From Bacteroidota bacterium (GTDB taxonomy: Bacteria; Bacteroidota; Bacteroidia; B-17B0; Aurantibacillaceae), in NCBI GenBank assembly GCA_013816895.1, contig JACDDR010000014.1, positions 1 to 41,276 of the forward strand: a DNA stretch of 41,276 nt, given 5' to 3'. Made by a program: the position numbers and the translations under genes. Below, piece by piece: positions 25,777 to 33,843 of this stretch; the stretch's first letter is position 1, and each line of letters opens with the position of its first letter. The notes below the pieces were generated by a model, which was given only the letters and a program-made list of their open reading frames with translations, was not told where the DNA came from and did no database searches.

Positions 25777-26667
25777 TTACTCAATTCCAAAAAATGAAAT
25801 GATGTGTTGCAATTCGTTATCGTTACTGAAGTTTAGGGTAATTTTTCCGCCGCCTTTGCTGTTGCGTTTAAATTGGTAGGATTTATTAAAGATCTTGTCA
25901 AGCTGTTTTGAAATAACTTTGTCTTCGGTGGTTAAAGGTTTGTCAACGCGACTCACTTTCGGCGTTAATTTTATTTTTTCGCCACGCGCAATTTCTTCAA
26001 TTTGTCTTACTGATAATTCCTGTTCGAGCGTAAGTGCGAAGATGGCAAGCTGCCTGTCCTCGTTTTCAATATTGATAAGTGATTTAGCGTGACCCATGGT
26101 GATCTCACGGTCACGTAATGCTTTTTGAATCGGGGCCGGTAATTTTAAAAGACGTAAAAAATTAGTAACGGTACTGCGCTGCTTGCCTACTTTTTCGCTC
26201 AGTTGTTCCTGCGTTAAGCTGCATTCATCAATCAGGCGTTTGTAGGAAAGGGATACTTCGATCGGATCAAGGTCTTCGCGCTGAATATTTTCAACCAAAG
26301 CCATTTCAAGCATTGCCTGGTCGTCCGCAACACGTATGTATGCCGGCACTTCTTTCAATCCTGCCAATTGCGATGCCCTGAAACGACGCTCACCTGATAT
26401 CAGCTGGTAACGGTCGTATCCAAGTTTTCGTACGGTCATTGGTTGAATGATACCATGTTGTTTAATGCTTGCACTCAGTTCCTGCAAAGCGCTTTCCTCG
26501 AAGTTGGTGCGGGGCTGAAACGGGTTGGCTTCTATACTGCCTATTCTGATAACGGATACAGAATTTACAATCGGCGATCCTTCGCCCACTTGCCTGGTTG
26601 TAATATCGGTTTTGGCATTTTCCAGTAATGCACTTAATCCTCTTCCTAATGCCGGTTTTTTACTCAT
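25777..26667 (-). CDS. parB: ParB chromosome-partitioning protein
   Basis: The 296-residue protein begins with the ParA-interaction motif KPALGRGLSALL and has the ParB/Srx CTPase domain (IEANPFQPR at about 48-56, ISGERRFRASQLAG at about 93-106) with GERR and ENIQREDL as the key nucleotide-binding motifs. The HTH DNA-binding domain follows (LTQEQLSEKVGKQRSTVTNFLRLLKLP), and a C-terminal dimerisation part ends the protein. It binds parS and spreads along DNA as a CTP-loaded clamp. parA lies immediately upstream on the same strand. No consensus parS was found in this window. Confidence 0.95.
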   Translation of the reverse strand: MSKKPALGRGLSALLENAKTDITTRQVGEGSPIVNSVSVIRIGSIEANPFQPRTNFEESALQELSASIKQHGIIQPMTVRKLGYDRYQLISGERRFRASQLAGLKEVPAYIRVADDQAMLEMALVENIQREDLDPIEVSLSYKRLIDECSLTQEQLSEKVGKQRSTVTNFLRLLKLPAPIQKALRDREITMGHAKSLINIENEDRQLAIFALTLEQELSVRQIEEIARGEKIKLTPKVSRVDKPLTTEDKVISKQLDKIFNKSYQFKRNSKGGGKITLNFSNDNELQHIISFFGIE

Positions 26668-26677
26668 CTCTCTTTTA

Positions 26678-26705
26678 AGTTAAAAGTTAAAAGTTAATTG
26701 TTAAA
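26678..26705 (+). repeat. Heptamer microsatellite (AGTTAAA)x4, last units imperfect
   Basis: Four 7-bp units (AGTTAAA, AGTTAAA, AGTTAAT, TGTTAAA) lie 11-38 bp upstream of the parB start on its leader strand, in the 75-bp gap between parA and parB. It could be a slippage-prone spacer that tunes parB translation. Confidence 0.7.
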
Positions 26706-26742
26706 CGTTCTGCAACGGTTAACTATTAACGTATAACATAGT

Positions 26743-27576
26743 TTACATATCTTCTTTTAATTCTTCCTGCTCCTGAATGTTAATGGTTCTTTCGCTGTCG
26801 CTTATTTTAGTTAAGCCGTTACGCTGAAGGATTTCGCGGGCAAGGTTGAGGTAACTCGTAGAACCTTTACCAATGGCATCGTGCATGATAATGGTTTTAC
26901 CAAAGCTTGGAGCTTCGGCAAGCTTGGTGTTACGTTGTATAAGGGTATCAAACACCATGTCCTGGAAATGTGTTTTTACTTCTTCCACTACCTGGTTGGC
27001 CAGGCGAAGACGAGCATCATACATCGTAAGCAGAACACCTTCAATATCAAGGTTGGTATTTAAATGGGTTTGAACAATTTTAATGGTTTGTAATAGTTTT
27101 CCCATTCCTTCAAGTGCAAAATATTCGCACTGCACCGGAATGATCACGCTATCAGCGGCGCAAAGGGAATTGATAACCGTTAATCCTAATGAAGGACAGC
27201 AATCAAGAATAATGAAATCGTACTTGTCTTTGATCTTATCAAGTGCTTTTTTCATCATGTATTCGCGGTTGGTAAGGTTTACCAATTCCAGTTCCACGCC
27301 CACAAGATCGGCGTTGGTAGGAAGCAAATATAAATTAGGCGTTTCTGTTTTCAGAATAACGTCCTTTGGATGAACACTGTCAATGATACATTCGTACAGC
27401 CCCGCTTTCACATTCGCGGGATCGATTCCTACTCCTGAAGTAGCGTTGGATTGCGGATCGGCGTCGATCAGCAATGTTTTGTACTCAAGTACAGCAAGGC
27501 TGGCTGCCAGGTTAATAGCGGTAGTTGTTTTTCCTACTCCCCCTTTTTGATTTGCAATAGCAATTATTTTTCCCAT
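26743..27576 (-). CDS. parA: ParA/Soj chromosome-partitioning ATPase
   Basis: The 277-residue protein starts with the deviant Walker A motif KGGVGKTTTAINLA (residues 10-23, with the signature Lys) and has DADPQ (about 40-44), the Walker B-like FIILDCCPSLG (about 124-134) and NTKLAEAPSFGK motifs of the chromosomal Soj type. It binds DNA non-specifically as an ATP dimer and works with ParB to segregate origins. The extra tail of about 20 residues (ERTINIQEQEELKEDM) is acidic. The gene pair parA-parB typically lies near the replication origin; no dnaA, gidA or origin sequence is in view. Confidence 0.96.
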   Translation of the reverse strand: MGKIIAIANQKGGVGKTTTAINLAASLAVLEYKTLLIDADPQSNATSGVGIDPANVKAGLYECIIDSVHPKDVILKTETPNLYLLPTNADLVGVELELVNLTNREYMMKKALDKIKDKYDFIILDCCPSLGLTVINSLCAADSVIIPVQCEYFALEGMGKLLQTIKIVQTHLNTNLDIEGVLLTMYDARLRLANQVVEEVKTHFQDMVFDTLIQRNTKLAEAPSFGKTIIMHDAIGKGSTSYLNLAREILQRNGLTKISDSERTINIQEQEELKEDM

Positions 27577-27631
27577 GTTCGTTTGTTTTATTTTCGTGAT
27601 GGCTGATTAAATCCACCCATTCTGCTGTTCT

Positions 27632-28315
27632 TTATTTTTTATTTATTGTTTCGCCAATTGTCATCAGCGTTAGTTCTTTTCCCGCGCGCTCAAATTTATG
27701 GCGGGCTTCTGCCTGGTCTATTTTTATAAATGCAAAAGTATCGTAATGCATTCCTATGATATCGTCGCAATTGATAAAATCACAGGCGATGATAGCGTTA
27801 TCAACGCCCATTGTAAAATTGTCGCCTATCGGCAAAAATGCGAAATCGATCTGACGGTACTCACCAATCAGTTTCATATCGTAGGTAAGAGCTGTATCGC
27901 CGGCGTAATAAAAATTTCCATGCGCGCTTTCAATCACAAAGCCCATTGGATTGCCACCATAAGAGCCATCGGGTAAACCGCTGCTGTGAACAGCAAGCAC
28001 CGCTTTTACGTTGCCAAAATCAAGTTTTATTTTACCTCCGATATTCATTGGGTGAATATTTTCCACCCCTTGCTTTGCAAGCCACAGGTACACTTCATAG
28101 GAGCATAACACGCGCGCGTTGGTGCGTTTGGCTATTTTAACCGCGTCTGCAATATGATCTTCATGTCCGTGTGAAATCAGAATATAATCTGCAGGCACTG
28201 TTTCTACGTCAATATTTTTCGCAAGCTCGTTTGGCGAAATGAAAGGATCAAAAAGCAGGTTGCGCCCGTTAATCTCAACACCGAAACAAGAATGCCCGTA
28301 GTAGGTAATGTTCAT
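27632..28315 (-). CDS. UPF0173-type metal-dependent hydrolase
   Basis: The 227-residue protein has the metallo-beta-lactamase fold: GHSCFGVEINGRNLLFDPFIS at the start, the metal motif ISHGHEDHIAD (about 48-58), a central His/Gly strand (VHSSGLPDGSYGGNPMGF), FYYAGDTALTYDM (Asp ligand) and a final GMHYDTF. This matches UPF0173 (YtkL-like) hydrolases of unknown substrate. It lies upstream of parA on the same strand (55 bp from its stop to the parA start), which may reflect simple neighbourhood rather than function. Confidence 0.92.
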   Translation of the reverse strand: MNITYYGHSCFGVEINGRNLLFDPFISPNELAKNIDVETVPADYILISHGHEDHIADAVKIAKRTNARVLCSYEVYLWLAKQGVENIHPMNIGGKIKLDFGNVKAVLAVHSSGLPDGSYGGNPMGFVIESAHGNFYYAGDTALTYDMKLIGEYRQIDFAFLPIGDNFTMGVDNAIIACDFINCDDIIGMHYDTFAFIKIDQAEARHKFERAGKELTLMTIGETINKK

Positions 28316-28431
28316 AAATCAGAAACAAAAATTAGAAATTGACTTTTGTAAAATTAATCTAATTACGGACTTTACCGGCTCTTAGTTTTTAACAAACTCG
28401 TGAAAGAAATCGTGTTTGTGTTAATAATTTT

Positions 28432-28986
28432 ATGGAAAAGATAGTAATAATCAGTTCTACAAACCGGCCTGACAGTAACACGTTAAAGGTTTGTAAGGTA
28501 TACCGGGAGATTTTAAAGACCAGGGGGATTGAGAGCAGCATACTGGATATGTGTGTGTTACCTGAAAATATTGCCTTCGCTGAACTACATGGCCGTAGGT
28601 CTGCCGAATACGATCAACTGATCCTCGAAAACATTACATCCGCCTCTGCTTTTATTTTTGTTGTGCCTGAATACAACGGAAGTTTCCCCGGATTGTTGAA
28701 AGTTTTTATCGACAGTATTCATCCCAGGGAGTGGACCGATAAATTTGTCTGCCTGGTTGGCGTCTCCAATGGCCGGGCGGGTAACCTGCGGGGAATGGAG
28801 CATTTAACGGGTATTTTAAATTATCTCAAACTTCACATCTATCACAACAAATTACCCATTTCATCTATTGATAAGCAATGGGACCCAACTGGTAGATTTA
28901 ATTCTGCGGAGCAAACCAATGCCTGTGTCGAGCAAATAGAGGGTTTCCTTGGTTTTATTTCAAAGAATACAAAGTTTACCACTTAA
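28432..28986 (+). CDS. NADPH-dependent FMN reductase family flavoprotein
   Basis: The 184-residue protein has a flavodoxin-like fold: the FMN phosphate loop SSTNRPDSNT (residues 8-17) and the isoalloxazine-contact loop VPEYNGSFPGLLKVFID (about 80-96), plus GVSNGRAGNLRGMEH near 110. The family reduces FMN, quinones or azo and metal compounds with NAD(P)H; the substrate here is unknown. The gene is divergent from the UPF0173 gene (116 bp apart) and is followed by an unexplained structured gap of 230 bp. Confidence 0.9.
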   Translation: MEKIVIISSTNRPDSNTLKVCKVYREILKTRGIESSILDMCVLPENIAFAELHGRRSAEYDQLILENITSASAFIFVVPEYNGSFPGLLKVFIDSIHPREWTDKFVCLVGVSNGRAGNLRGMEHLTGILNYLKLHIYHNKLPISSIDKQWDPTGRFNSAEQTNACVEQIEGFLGFISKNTKFTT

Positions 28987-29030
28987 TAAAAACAGATAAC
29001 TTATATTTTTATTTCATTTTTTTATTGCAA

Positions 29031-29141
29031 TATTTTTGATTAGCGCATGGCATTAGTGAGGACCTGAAAATTCAGAAGATTCAGGGGAAGCGCATGCCAA
29101 GGGCTTCTATAATAAAATGTCATGACAAAACGGGGCCGTTT
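29031..29141 (+). ncRNA. Candidate small structured RNA (promoter-led, no ORF)
   Basis: In the 230-bp gap between the FMN reductase and the next cargo gene, an exact -7 box TATTTTTG (29031-29038) is followed by about 100 bp with several inverted repeats and no coding frame. These are GGCAT (29049-29053) with ATGCC (29094-29098), enclosing CCTGAA (29063-29068) with TTCAGG (29080-29085); GAAGC (29087-29091) with GCTTC (29103-29107); a perfect 10-bp palindrome TGTCATGACA (29118-29127); and AAACG (29128-29132) with CGTTT (29137-29141), the last resembling a weak terminator. It might be a small RNA, a long 5' leader of the 29217 gene, or chance structure. Confidence 0.35.
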
Positions 29142-29216
29142 AATTTAATTATTACAGACTGAGGTTTGTGAATTTTATATTATCTTTACGTTACATTTTT
29201 ATTATATTTTTTGCAA

Positions 29217-30878
29217 ATGAGAAAAACCACGCTCGCAATTCTATTTTTTTTTGCATTGAACGTTGTCGCGCAATGGACGCCCAATCCTTCTGTTAACACG
29301 CCCGTTTCGGTTTCTCTGAAAGTTCAGCAGAAAGTTCACATTGCCTCAGATGCGCTGAATGGTGCAGTAATGGTATGGGAAGATAGCCGGAACTCTTCAA
29401 CAAACTCAACAGATATTTATGCCGATCGTCTAAATTCTTCGGGCTATTCAAAATGGAGCTTAAATGGTTTAGCCGTATGTTCGAACGGTGCGACTCAAAA
29501 ATCTCCGGTAATTACTGAAGCCGGTAATGGGGCGGTAATCATAGCATGGCAGGATAACCGCAACGGCAATTACGATATTTACGCGCAAAAAATAGATTCA
29601 TCCGGAAACGCCCTTTGGACAAACGGCGGTATTGTAGTGTGTAATAAAACAACAAACCAGCAATCGCCAAAACTTATAGGTGATAATGCGGGAGGAGCAA
29701 TAATCGTGTGGGAAGATTCCCTTAATTTTTACTGGGATATCTCCGCCCAGCGAATTGATGCGAATGGAACGGCAGTGTGGTTGGTTAACGGAGTTTCCGT
29801 TTGCAATGCTGCGAACAATCAGAATAATCCGCGGATTGATATCGGCGGGAACGGTGGCGCTATTATTACCTGGCAGGATAAACGAAATAATTCCGATTAT
29901 GATATATACGCTCAGAGTTTAGATGCTTCTGGTGTGGCAGGGTGGACAATGAACGGAGTTGTGATCTGCAACTCGATCAATACGCAAAGTAATCCAAAGA
30001 TAGAGCCAGATGGTTCTAACGGTGCGCTTATTGCCTGGGAAGACAAACGAAACGCCCTGGATTATGATATATATGCGCAGCGGGTGAGCTCTTTGGGAGT
30101 AGTTCAGTGGGCTGCAAACGGTATTGCAGTTGCTGCGGCCGGTTCAAATCAAAGTGCTCCCGAAATGAAGTACGTGGGCGGGAATAATCTCTGCATTTCC
30201 TGGAAGGACATCAGGTCTGGTAGTTATGCAATATACACTCAAATGCTTAACCTCTCCGGTTCTCCTTTGCTTGCCGCTAATGGTGTTCAGTTGTCGTCCT
30301 CGCTAAAGTCTATTAACCCAAATAACATTGCTGATGGAAATGGCGGTGTTATTATAGCCTGGCAGGACTCCACCAGTTCGGGGTGGAACATTTCTTCACA
30401 AAAACTTAATTCTCTGGGTCAGATACAATGGGGAAACGGAGGGATAGTGGTTTCTAATGCTGTGAATGATCAGATCAACGTTACGCAGGTTGAGGATGGT
30501 TTTGGCGGGGCTATTTTTGCCTGGGAAGATAAACGCAACTCAACAGATTACGATATTTTCGCGCACAAAATATATGCAAACGGAACAAGCATATCTTCAG
30601 TTAAAGAATCGGCTGGCGATGCGCTGGTAACAGTCAGTTGTTTTCCGAATCCTGTTAACCCCACCTCGGTAATTCAAATTAAAAATAACAAGCGGGCGGT
30701 CTGGAACCTCACTATTTATGATAGCTTCGGCAGGTTGATGGAAACCGCAACAATCAGTAATTCTGATTCATATCATCTAAGCAGCGTTTATGGAGCGGGA
30801 GTTTATTTTTATTCTGTGTTCGTTTCAGGCGTACAGGGAAATATTAATGGTAAATTTATATATGCCAGCCATGATTAA
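29217..30878 (+). CDS. Repeat-rich secreted protein with T9SS type A C-terminal signal
   Basis: The 553-residue protein has a signal peptide (to about residue 19, VVAQ). Roughly eight repeats of 50-54 residues follow with the pattern AIIxWQDxRNxxxDIYAQxIDxxGxxxWxxNGxxVCN, which suggests a beta-propeller or solenoid of NHL/FG-GAP style. The last 80 residues form a type A sorting domain: CFPNPVNPTSVIQI, LTIYDSFGRLM, YHLSSVYGAGVYFYSVFVSG and a short basic end. It should be exported and processed or anchored by the T9SS. Start ATG 29217 is preferred to the TTG at 29211. Its stop overlaps the next gene's start by 8 bp, so the pair is coupled. Confidence 0.88.
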   Translation: MRKTTLAILFFFALNVVAQWTPNPSVNTPVSVSLKVQQKVHIASDALNGAVMVWEDSRNSSTNSTDIYADRLNSSGYSKWSLNGLAVCSNGATQKSPVITEAGNGAVIIAWQDNRNGNYDIYAQKIDSSGNALWTNGGIVVCNKTTNQQSPKLIGDNAGGAIIVWEDSLNFYWDISAQRIDANGTAVWLVNGVSVCNAANNQNNPRIDIGGNGGAIITWQDKRNNSDYDIYAQSLDASGVAGWTMNGVVICNSINTQSNPKIEPDGSNGALIAWEDKRNALDYDIYAQRVSSLGVVQWAANGIAVAAAGSNQSAPEMKYVGGNNLCISWKDIRSGSYAIYTQMLNLSGSPLLAANGVQLSSSLKSINPNNIADGNGGVIIAWQDSTSSGWNISSQKLNSLGQIQWGNGGIVVSNAVNDQINVTQVEDGFGGAIFAWEDKRNSTDYDIFAHKIYANGTSISSVKESAGDALVTVSCFPNPVNPTSVIQIKNNKRAVWNLTIYDSFGRLMETATISNSDSYHLSSVYGAGVYFYSVFVSGVQGNINGKFIYASHD

Positions 30879-31278
30879 AAACTTCTTTTGTGTATTTTGT
30901 ATTTGCTTGCTTGTGTTTCTTTTTAATTCCTGCGCCAAAACCCCCGGACAAGGCGGTAATGCTTCAATTAAAGGAAAAGTGTGGGTTAAAAAATATGATC
31001 CCTTCTTCACCATTCTGGAATATGAGTATCCGGGTTCTGACATGACCGTTGAACTCACTTTTGGTAATAATACATCTCCTGATCTATCCGAGAAAACAAA
31101 TGCAGCGGGCGAATTTCAGTTTCTATATCTTCGCAAAGGAAGATATAAGGTTACAGTTTACAGTAAAGTTTTTCAAAACGCCCAAAACCCTTCCGGCCAG
31201 GTACCTGTTGAAATGGTTGTAAACATAGACAACAAGAAGGGTTCATATGACGCCGGCACTTTAACTGTTCAAAGATAA
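30871..31278 (+). CDS. Small lipoprotein with carboxypeptidase-regulatory-like domain
   Basis: The 135-residue lipoprotein has a type II signal peptide (LFNSC, Cys at about 21) and a single beta-sandwich domain: ASIKGKVWVKKYDPFF, then DLSEKTNAAGEFQFLYLRKGRYKVTVYS. This is the CarboxypepD_reg/SdrD-like pattern in which NAAGEFxFxxLxxGxYxV marks the strands. It likely sits on the outer membrane as an adhesive or structural module. ATG 30871 overlaps the upstream stop codon (8-bp overlap), the lipobox appears only with this start, and the next gene follows after 4 bp, so the three form one operon. Confidence 0.82.
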   Translation: MIKNFFCVFCICLLVFLFNSCAKTPGQGGNASIKGKVWVKKYDPFFTILEYEYPGSDMTVELTFGNNTSPDLSEKTNAAGEFQFLYLRKGRYKVTVYSKVFQNAQNPSGQVPVEMVVNIDNKKGSYDAGTLTVQR

Positions 31279-31282
31279 GAGG

Positions 31283-31762
31283 ATGAAGTATTTGCCCCCA
31301 ATTATAATTTTTTTGCTGCTGTCCTCCGCAAATCTGTTGGCTCAGAAAAAGAAAGAAGTCAAACAACATAAAATTAAAAGTTCCTATACAACGGTTACTG
31401 AAAACGGCAAAACAATAAACGAAGACAAGTCGGTATTTGATGCCAAAGGAAATGAAATTGAGAAAACCAATTACAATAAAGAAGGTGTATTGACGTCTGT
31501 AGTTAAGTTTAAATATAACGGCGAGGGTGATGCCGTTGAAGAACTTGAGTATGATGCGAAAAATAGTTTAAAAGAAAAGAGAGTCATGAAATACAACGGC
31601 CTGGGTGAAAAGACCGAGGAACTAGTTTACGACAAGGATGACAAGCTTTTAAAGAAACACAGCTACACCTATGATGGCAAAGGCTTAAAAACCGAGCGTA
31701 AAACGGTAGACGCGTCGGGTAAAATTATTTCCGTAAAAAAATACGGATACGAATTCAAATAA
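31283..31762 (+). CDS. Small exported YD-repeat-like protein
   Basis: The 159-residue protein has a signal peptide (to about residue 20, NLLAQ) and a lysine-rich body made of about five 20-25-residue units of the type NxKGELTSxxKYxYxGxGxxxE (for example VKFKYNGEGDAVEELEYDAKN and MKYNGLGEKTEELVYDKDD), a YD-repeat-like beta hairpin series. The function is unknown. It follows the lipoprotein by 4 bp and precedes the VTC-domain gene by 2 bp, linking the cargo operon with the polyphosphate-type cluster in one transcript. Confidence 0.75.
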   Translation: MKYLPPIIIFLLLSSANLLAQKKKEVKQHKIKSSYTTVTENGKTINEDKSVFDAKGNEIEKTNYNKEGVLTSVVKFKYNGEGDAVEELEYDAKNSLKEKRVMKYNGLGEKTEELVYDKDDKLLKKHSYTYDGKGLKTERKTVDASGKIISVKKYGYEFK

Positions 31763-31764
31763 AA

Positions 31765-32535
31765 TTGAAGGAAATAGAAACCATATTGCAACAAATGCTA
31801 CCCATATCCTTAAAGGAAATGGATAATGTAAAACTGATGGACCGCACAGATACCAAGTACACCTTTGCCTTAAGGGAACTTGGAGAGATATTAAATGAAA
31901 TAAAAGACAAATACCGCATCCTGGAAATAGATGGGAAAAACATCAGCAGATATGAAACGCTTTATTTTGATACCAGCGATCTCAGTTTGTATTCTCAGCA
32001 TCACAGTGGCAAACTAAACAGGTACAAAATCAGACATCGCACGTATGTAGACACTAACGCGGGCTACCTGGAGATTAAGTTCAAAAATAACAAAAGCCGA
32101 ACTATTAAATCAAGAATTAAAAAGCAGACTTTTGTAAAAGAGTTTGATAAAGATTCGCAGGATTTTTTAAAGAAGTCTTTGCCTTTTGATCCCTCTTCTC
32201 TGGTGCCTGTCATGTGGGTTAATTATAACAGGCTTACGCTTGTAAATAAGGAAACACCGGAGCGCGTGACCATTGATCTGCAGCTTCAATTTGTGAAAGA
32301 CGGCGGGACGTTGAATTTTAATTCCCTTGTGATTGCTGAAATTAAACAGGAAAGCAAGAACCCCTCGGCGTTTATTCGGGTTATGAAAGCCAGGCATAAG
32401 CGCGAAGGATCAATAAGTAAGTATTGTATGGGAATCGCGGTTTCCTGCAAAGGAATAAAAATGAATAACTTTAAAGAAAAATTATTAACCCTCAAAAAAA
32501 TTACGACGTATGACTTTACTACAAGTGGCCTCTGA
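31765..32535 (+). CDS. VTC-domain polyphosphate polymerase-like protein
   Basis: The 256-residue protein has the VTC/CYTH-type fold, a tunnel of strands lined with basic and acidic residues: LMDRTDTKYTF near the start, SRYETLYFDTSDLSLYSQHHSGKLNRYKIRHRTYVD in the middle, LEIKFKNNKSRTIKSRI, then RLTLVNKETPERVTIDL and VIAEIKQES. In yeast Vtc4 this fold makes polyphosphate from ATP. The TTG at 31765 gives an N-terminus that matches family beginnings (ETILQQMLPISLKEMD); ATG 31795 is the alternative. The neighbour DUF4956 overlaps its end by 26 bp. Confidence 0.85.
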   Translation: MKEIETILQQMLPISLKEMDNVKLMDRTDTKYTFALRELGEILNEIKDKYRILEIDGKNISRYETLYFDTSDLSLYSQHHSGKLNRYKIRHRTYVDTNAGYLEIKFKNNKSRTIKSRIKKQTFVKEFDKDSQDFLKKSLPFDPSSLVPVMWVNYNRLTLVNKETPERVTIDLQLQFVKDGGTLNFNSLVIAEIKQESKNPSAFIRVMKARHKREGSISKYCMGIAVSCKGIKMNNFKEKLLTLKKITTYDFTTSGL

Positions 32536-33154
32536 TGTTTCAACGAATGTACAGAATGCTGAAGAGCTGATAAAAACAACATCGAAAATAGGATGGAGAT
32601 TAGTAATTGACCTTATCTCAGTATTCTGCCTTATCCGGTTCATTTATTATCCGATCTATAAACATCGCGATCTTTTTTTTACTTTCTTTATTTTCAACAT
32701 CATTATTTTTCTCATTTCATTTTTATTGAACAAAGTGGATCTTTCGATGGGCGCTGCCTTTGGATTATTCGCGGTATTCAGCATGCTCAGGTACCGAACG
32801 GAAGATATTTCCATCAAAGACATGACGTATCTTTTCCTCACCATTGCTATCGGCCTGGTTACGGCTGTGACTAAAATTAAAGACACTGACGATTCGCTGG
32901 AATACCTTTTCCTGGGCTCGCTCAATGGCGTAATTCTTCTGATCACCTACCTTCTTGAAAGTAATTTTTTAATGAAAAAGGAAACATCGAAAACTGTTTT
33001 GTTTGAGAATATTGAGTTAATTAAAGCGGGCAGGGGTGCTGAGTTATTGGCAGACCTGAAAGAGCGAACAGGAATGAACATTCACAGGTACAGCGTTCAA
33101 AAAATTGACTTTCTTAAGGACGCTGCGTATATTAAAATTTACTATTACGAGTAA
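32510..33154 (+). CDS. DUF4956 membrane protein of the polyphosphate-type cluster
   Basis: The 214-residue protein has a short N-terminal tail, then about four transmembrane helices (around 25-50, 54-70, 75-92 with LSMGAAFGLFAVFSMLRYRTEDI, and 98-130) and a soluble C-terminal domain with YSVQKIDFLKDAAYIKIYYYE. DUF4956 genes regularly sit beside VTC-domain polymerases, so it may form a membrane partner that moves or anchors the polymer. The gene overlaps the polymerase by 26 bp and is followed after 2 bp by the barrel gene, so the three are tightly coupled. Confidence 0.85.
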   Translation: MTLLQVASDVSTNVQNAEELIKTTSKIGWRLVIDLISVFCLIRFIYYPIYKHRDLFFTFFIFNIIIFLISFLLNKVDLSMGAAFGLFAVFSMLRYRTEDISIKDMTYLFLTIAIGLVTAVTKIKDTDDSLEYLFLGSLNGVILLITYLLESNFLMKKETSKTVLFENIELIKAGRGAELLADLKERTGMNIHRYSVQKIDFLKDAAYIKIYYYE

Positions 33155-33156
33155 CA

Positions 33157-33840
33157 ATGCGGAAATTTTTTTTCTTGTTGTTATTATTTTTAGCCACGCC
33201 TTATGCGTTTTGCCAGGAGTCTCCAAAGGATTTCCAGGTATGGACCAATCTTGAAGTGGAAACTCCAATTAACAAGAGATGGATGATTCACCTGCAGCAA
33301 CAAACGCGGTTTGTTGAAAACGCGTCCACTTACGCTTATTCTTATTTTGACGCAGGGGGGCTGTACCGTATCACCAGGAATCTAAGGTTTACGTTTAATT
33401 ATATATTCGCAGATAAAAAAAGGGTCGACCCATCTTACAGTTATCGTCATCAGTTCGAAGGCTATTTCACCTACCGGAAAAAAATTGGAAAATTTGTCTT
33501 TTTTGACCGCTTGTTAAGTGATATGCAGATTAAAGATTATAATGCAGATGCCCAGGGCAACAGATTAAGAGATTTTTATATCAGGAACAAATTCACCATT
33601 CGTTATAAATTGCCTTATAAACTTACGCCTTACCTGGCGCAGGAAACTTATTACAAATTTGACGGTATGTATTATGAAAAAGGTTTTAACAGGATACGGT
33701 TATTCGGCGGACTTTTGTACAACATCACCGATCTTTGGCTTGCGGAAATATTTTACATGGCGGAATTCAATCACGACGCAAAAATTCCAACCAATAATTT
33801 TATTCTTTCGGTAGGTCTTGTAAGAACCTTCTTTCAATAA
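33157..33840 (+). CDS. DUF2490 outer-membrane barrel protein
   Basis: The 227-residue exported protein has a signal peptide (to about residue 20, AFCQ), then an antiparallel barrel of about ten strands with family marks: DFQVWTNLEVETPINKRWMIHLQQQTR, FVENASTYAYSYFDAGGLYRITRNLRF, YRHQFEGYFTYR and KLPYKLTPYLAQETYYKF. DUF2490 proteins are outer-membrane barrels of unknown function. As the last gene of a VTC-DUF4956-DUF2490 unit, it may release or bind the product. It converges with the 33844 gene with a 3-bp gap and no visible terminator. Confidence 0.85.
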   Translation: MRKFFFLLLLFLATPYAFCQESPKDFQVWTNLEVETPINKRWMIHLQQQTRFVENASTYAYSYFDAGGLYRITRNLRFTFNYIFADKKRVDPSYSYRHQFEGYFTYRKKIGKFVFFDRLLSDMQIKDYNADAQGNRLRDFYIRNKFTIRYKLPYKLTPYLAQETYYKFDGMYYEKGFNRIRLFGGLLYNITDLWLAEIFYMAEFNHDAKIPTNNFILSVGLVRTFFQ

Positions 33841-33843
33841 GCT

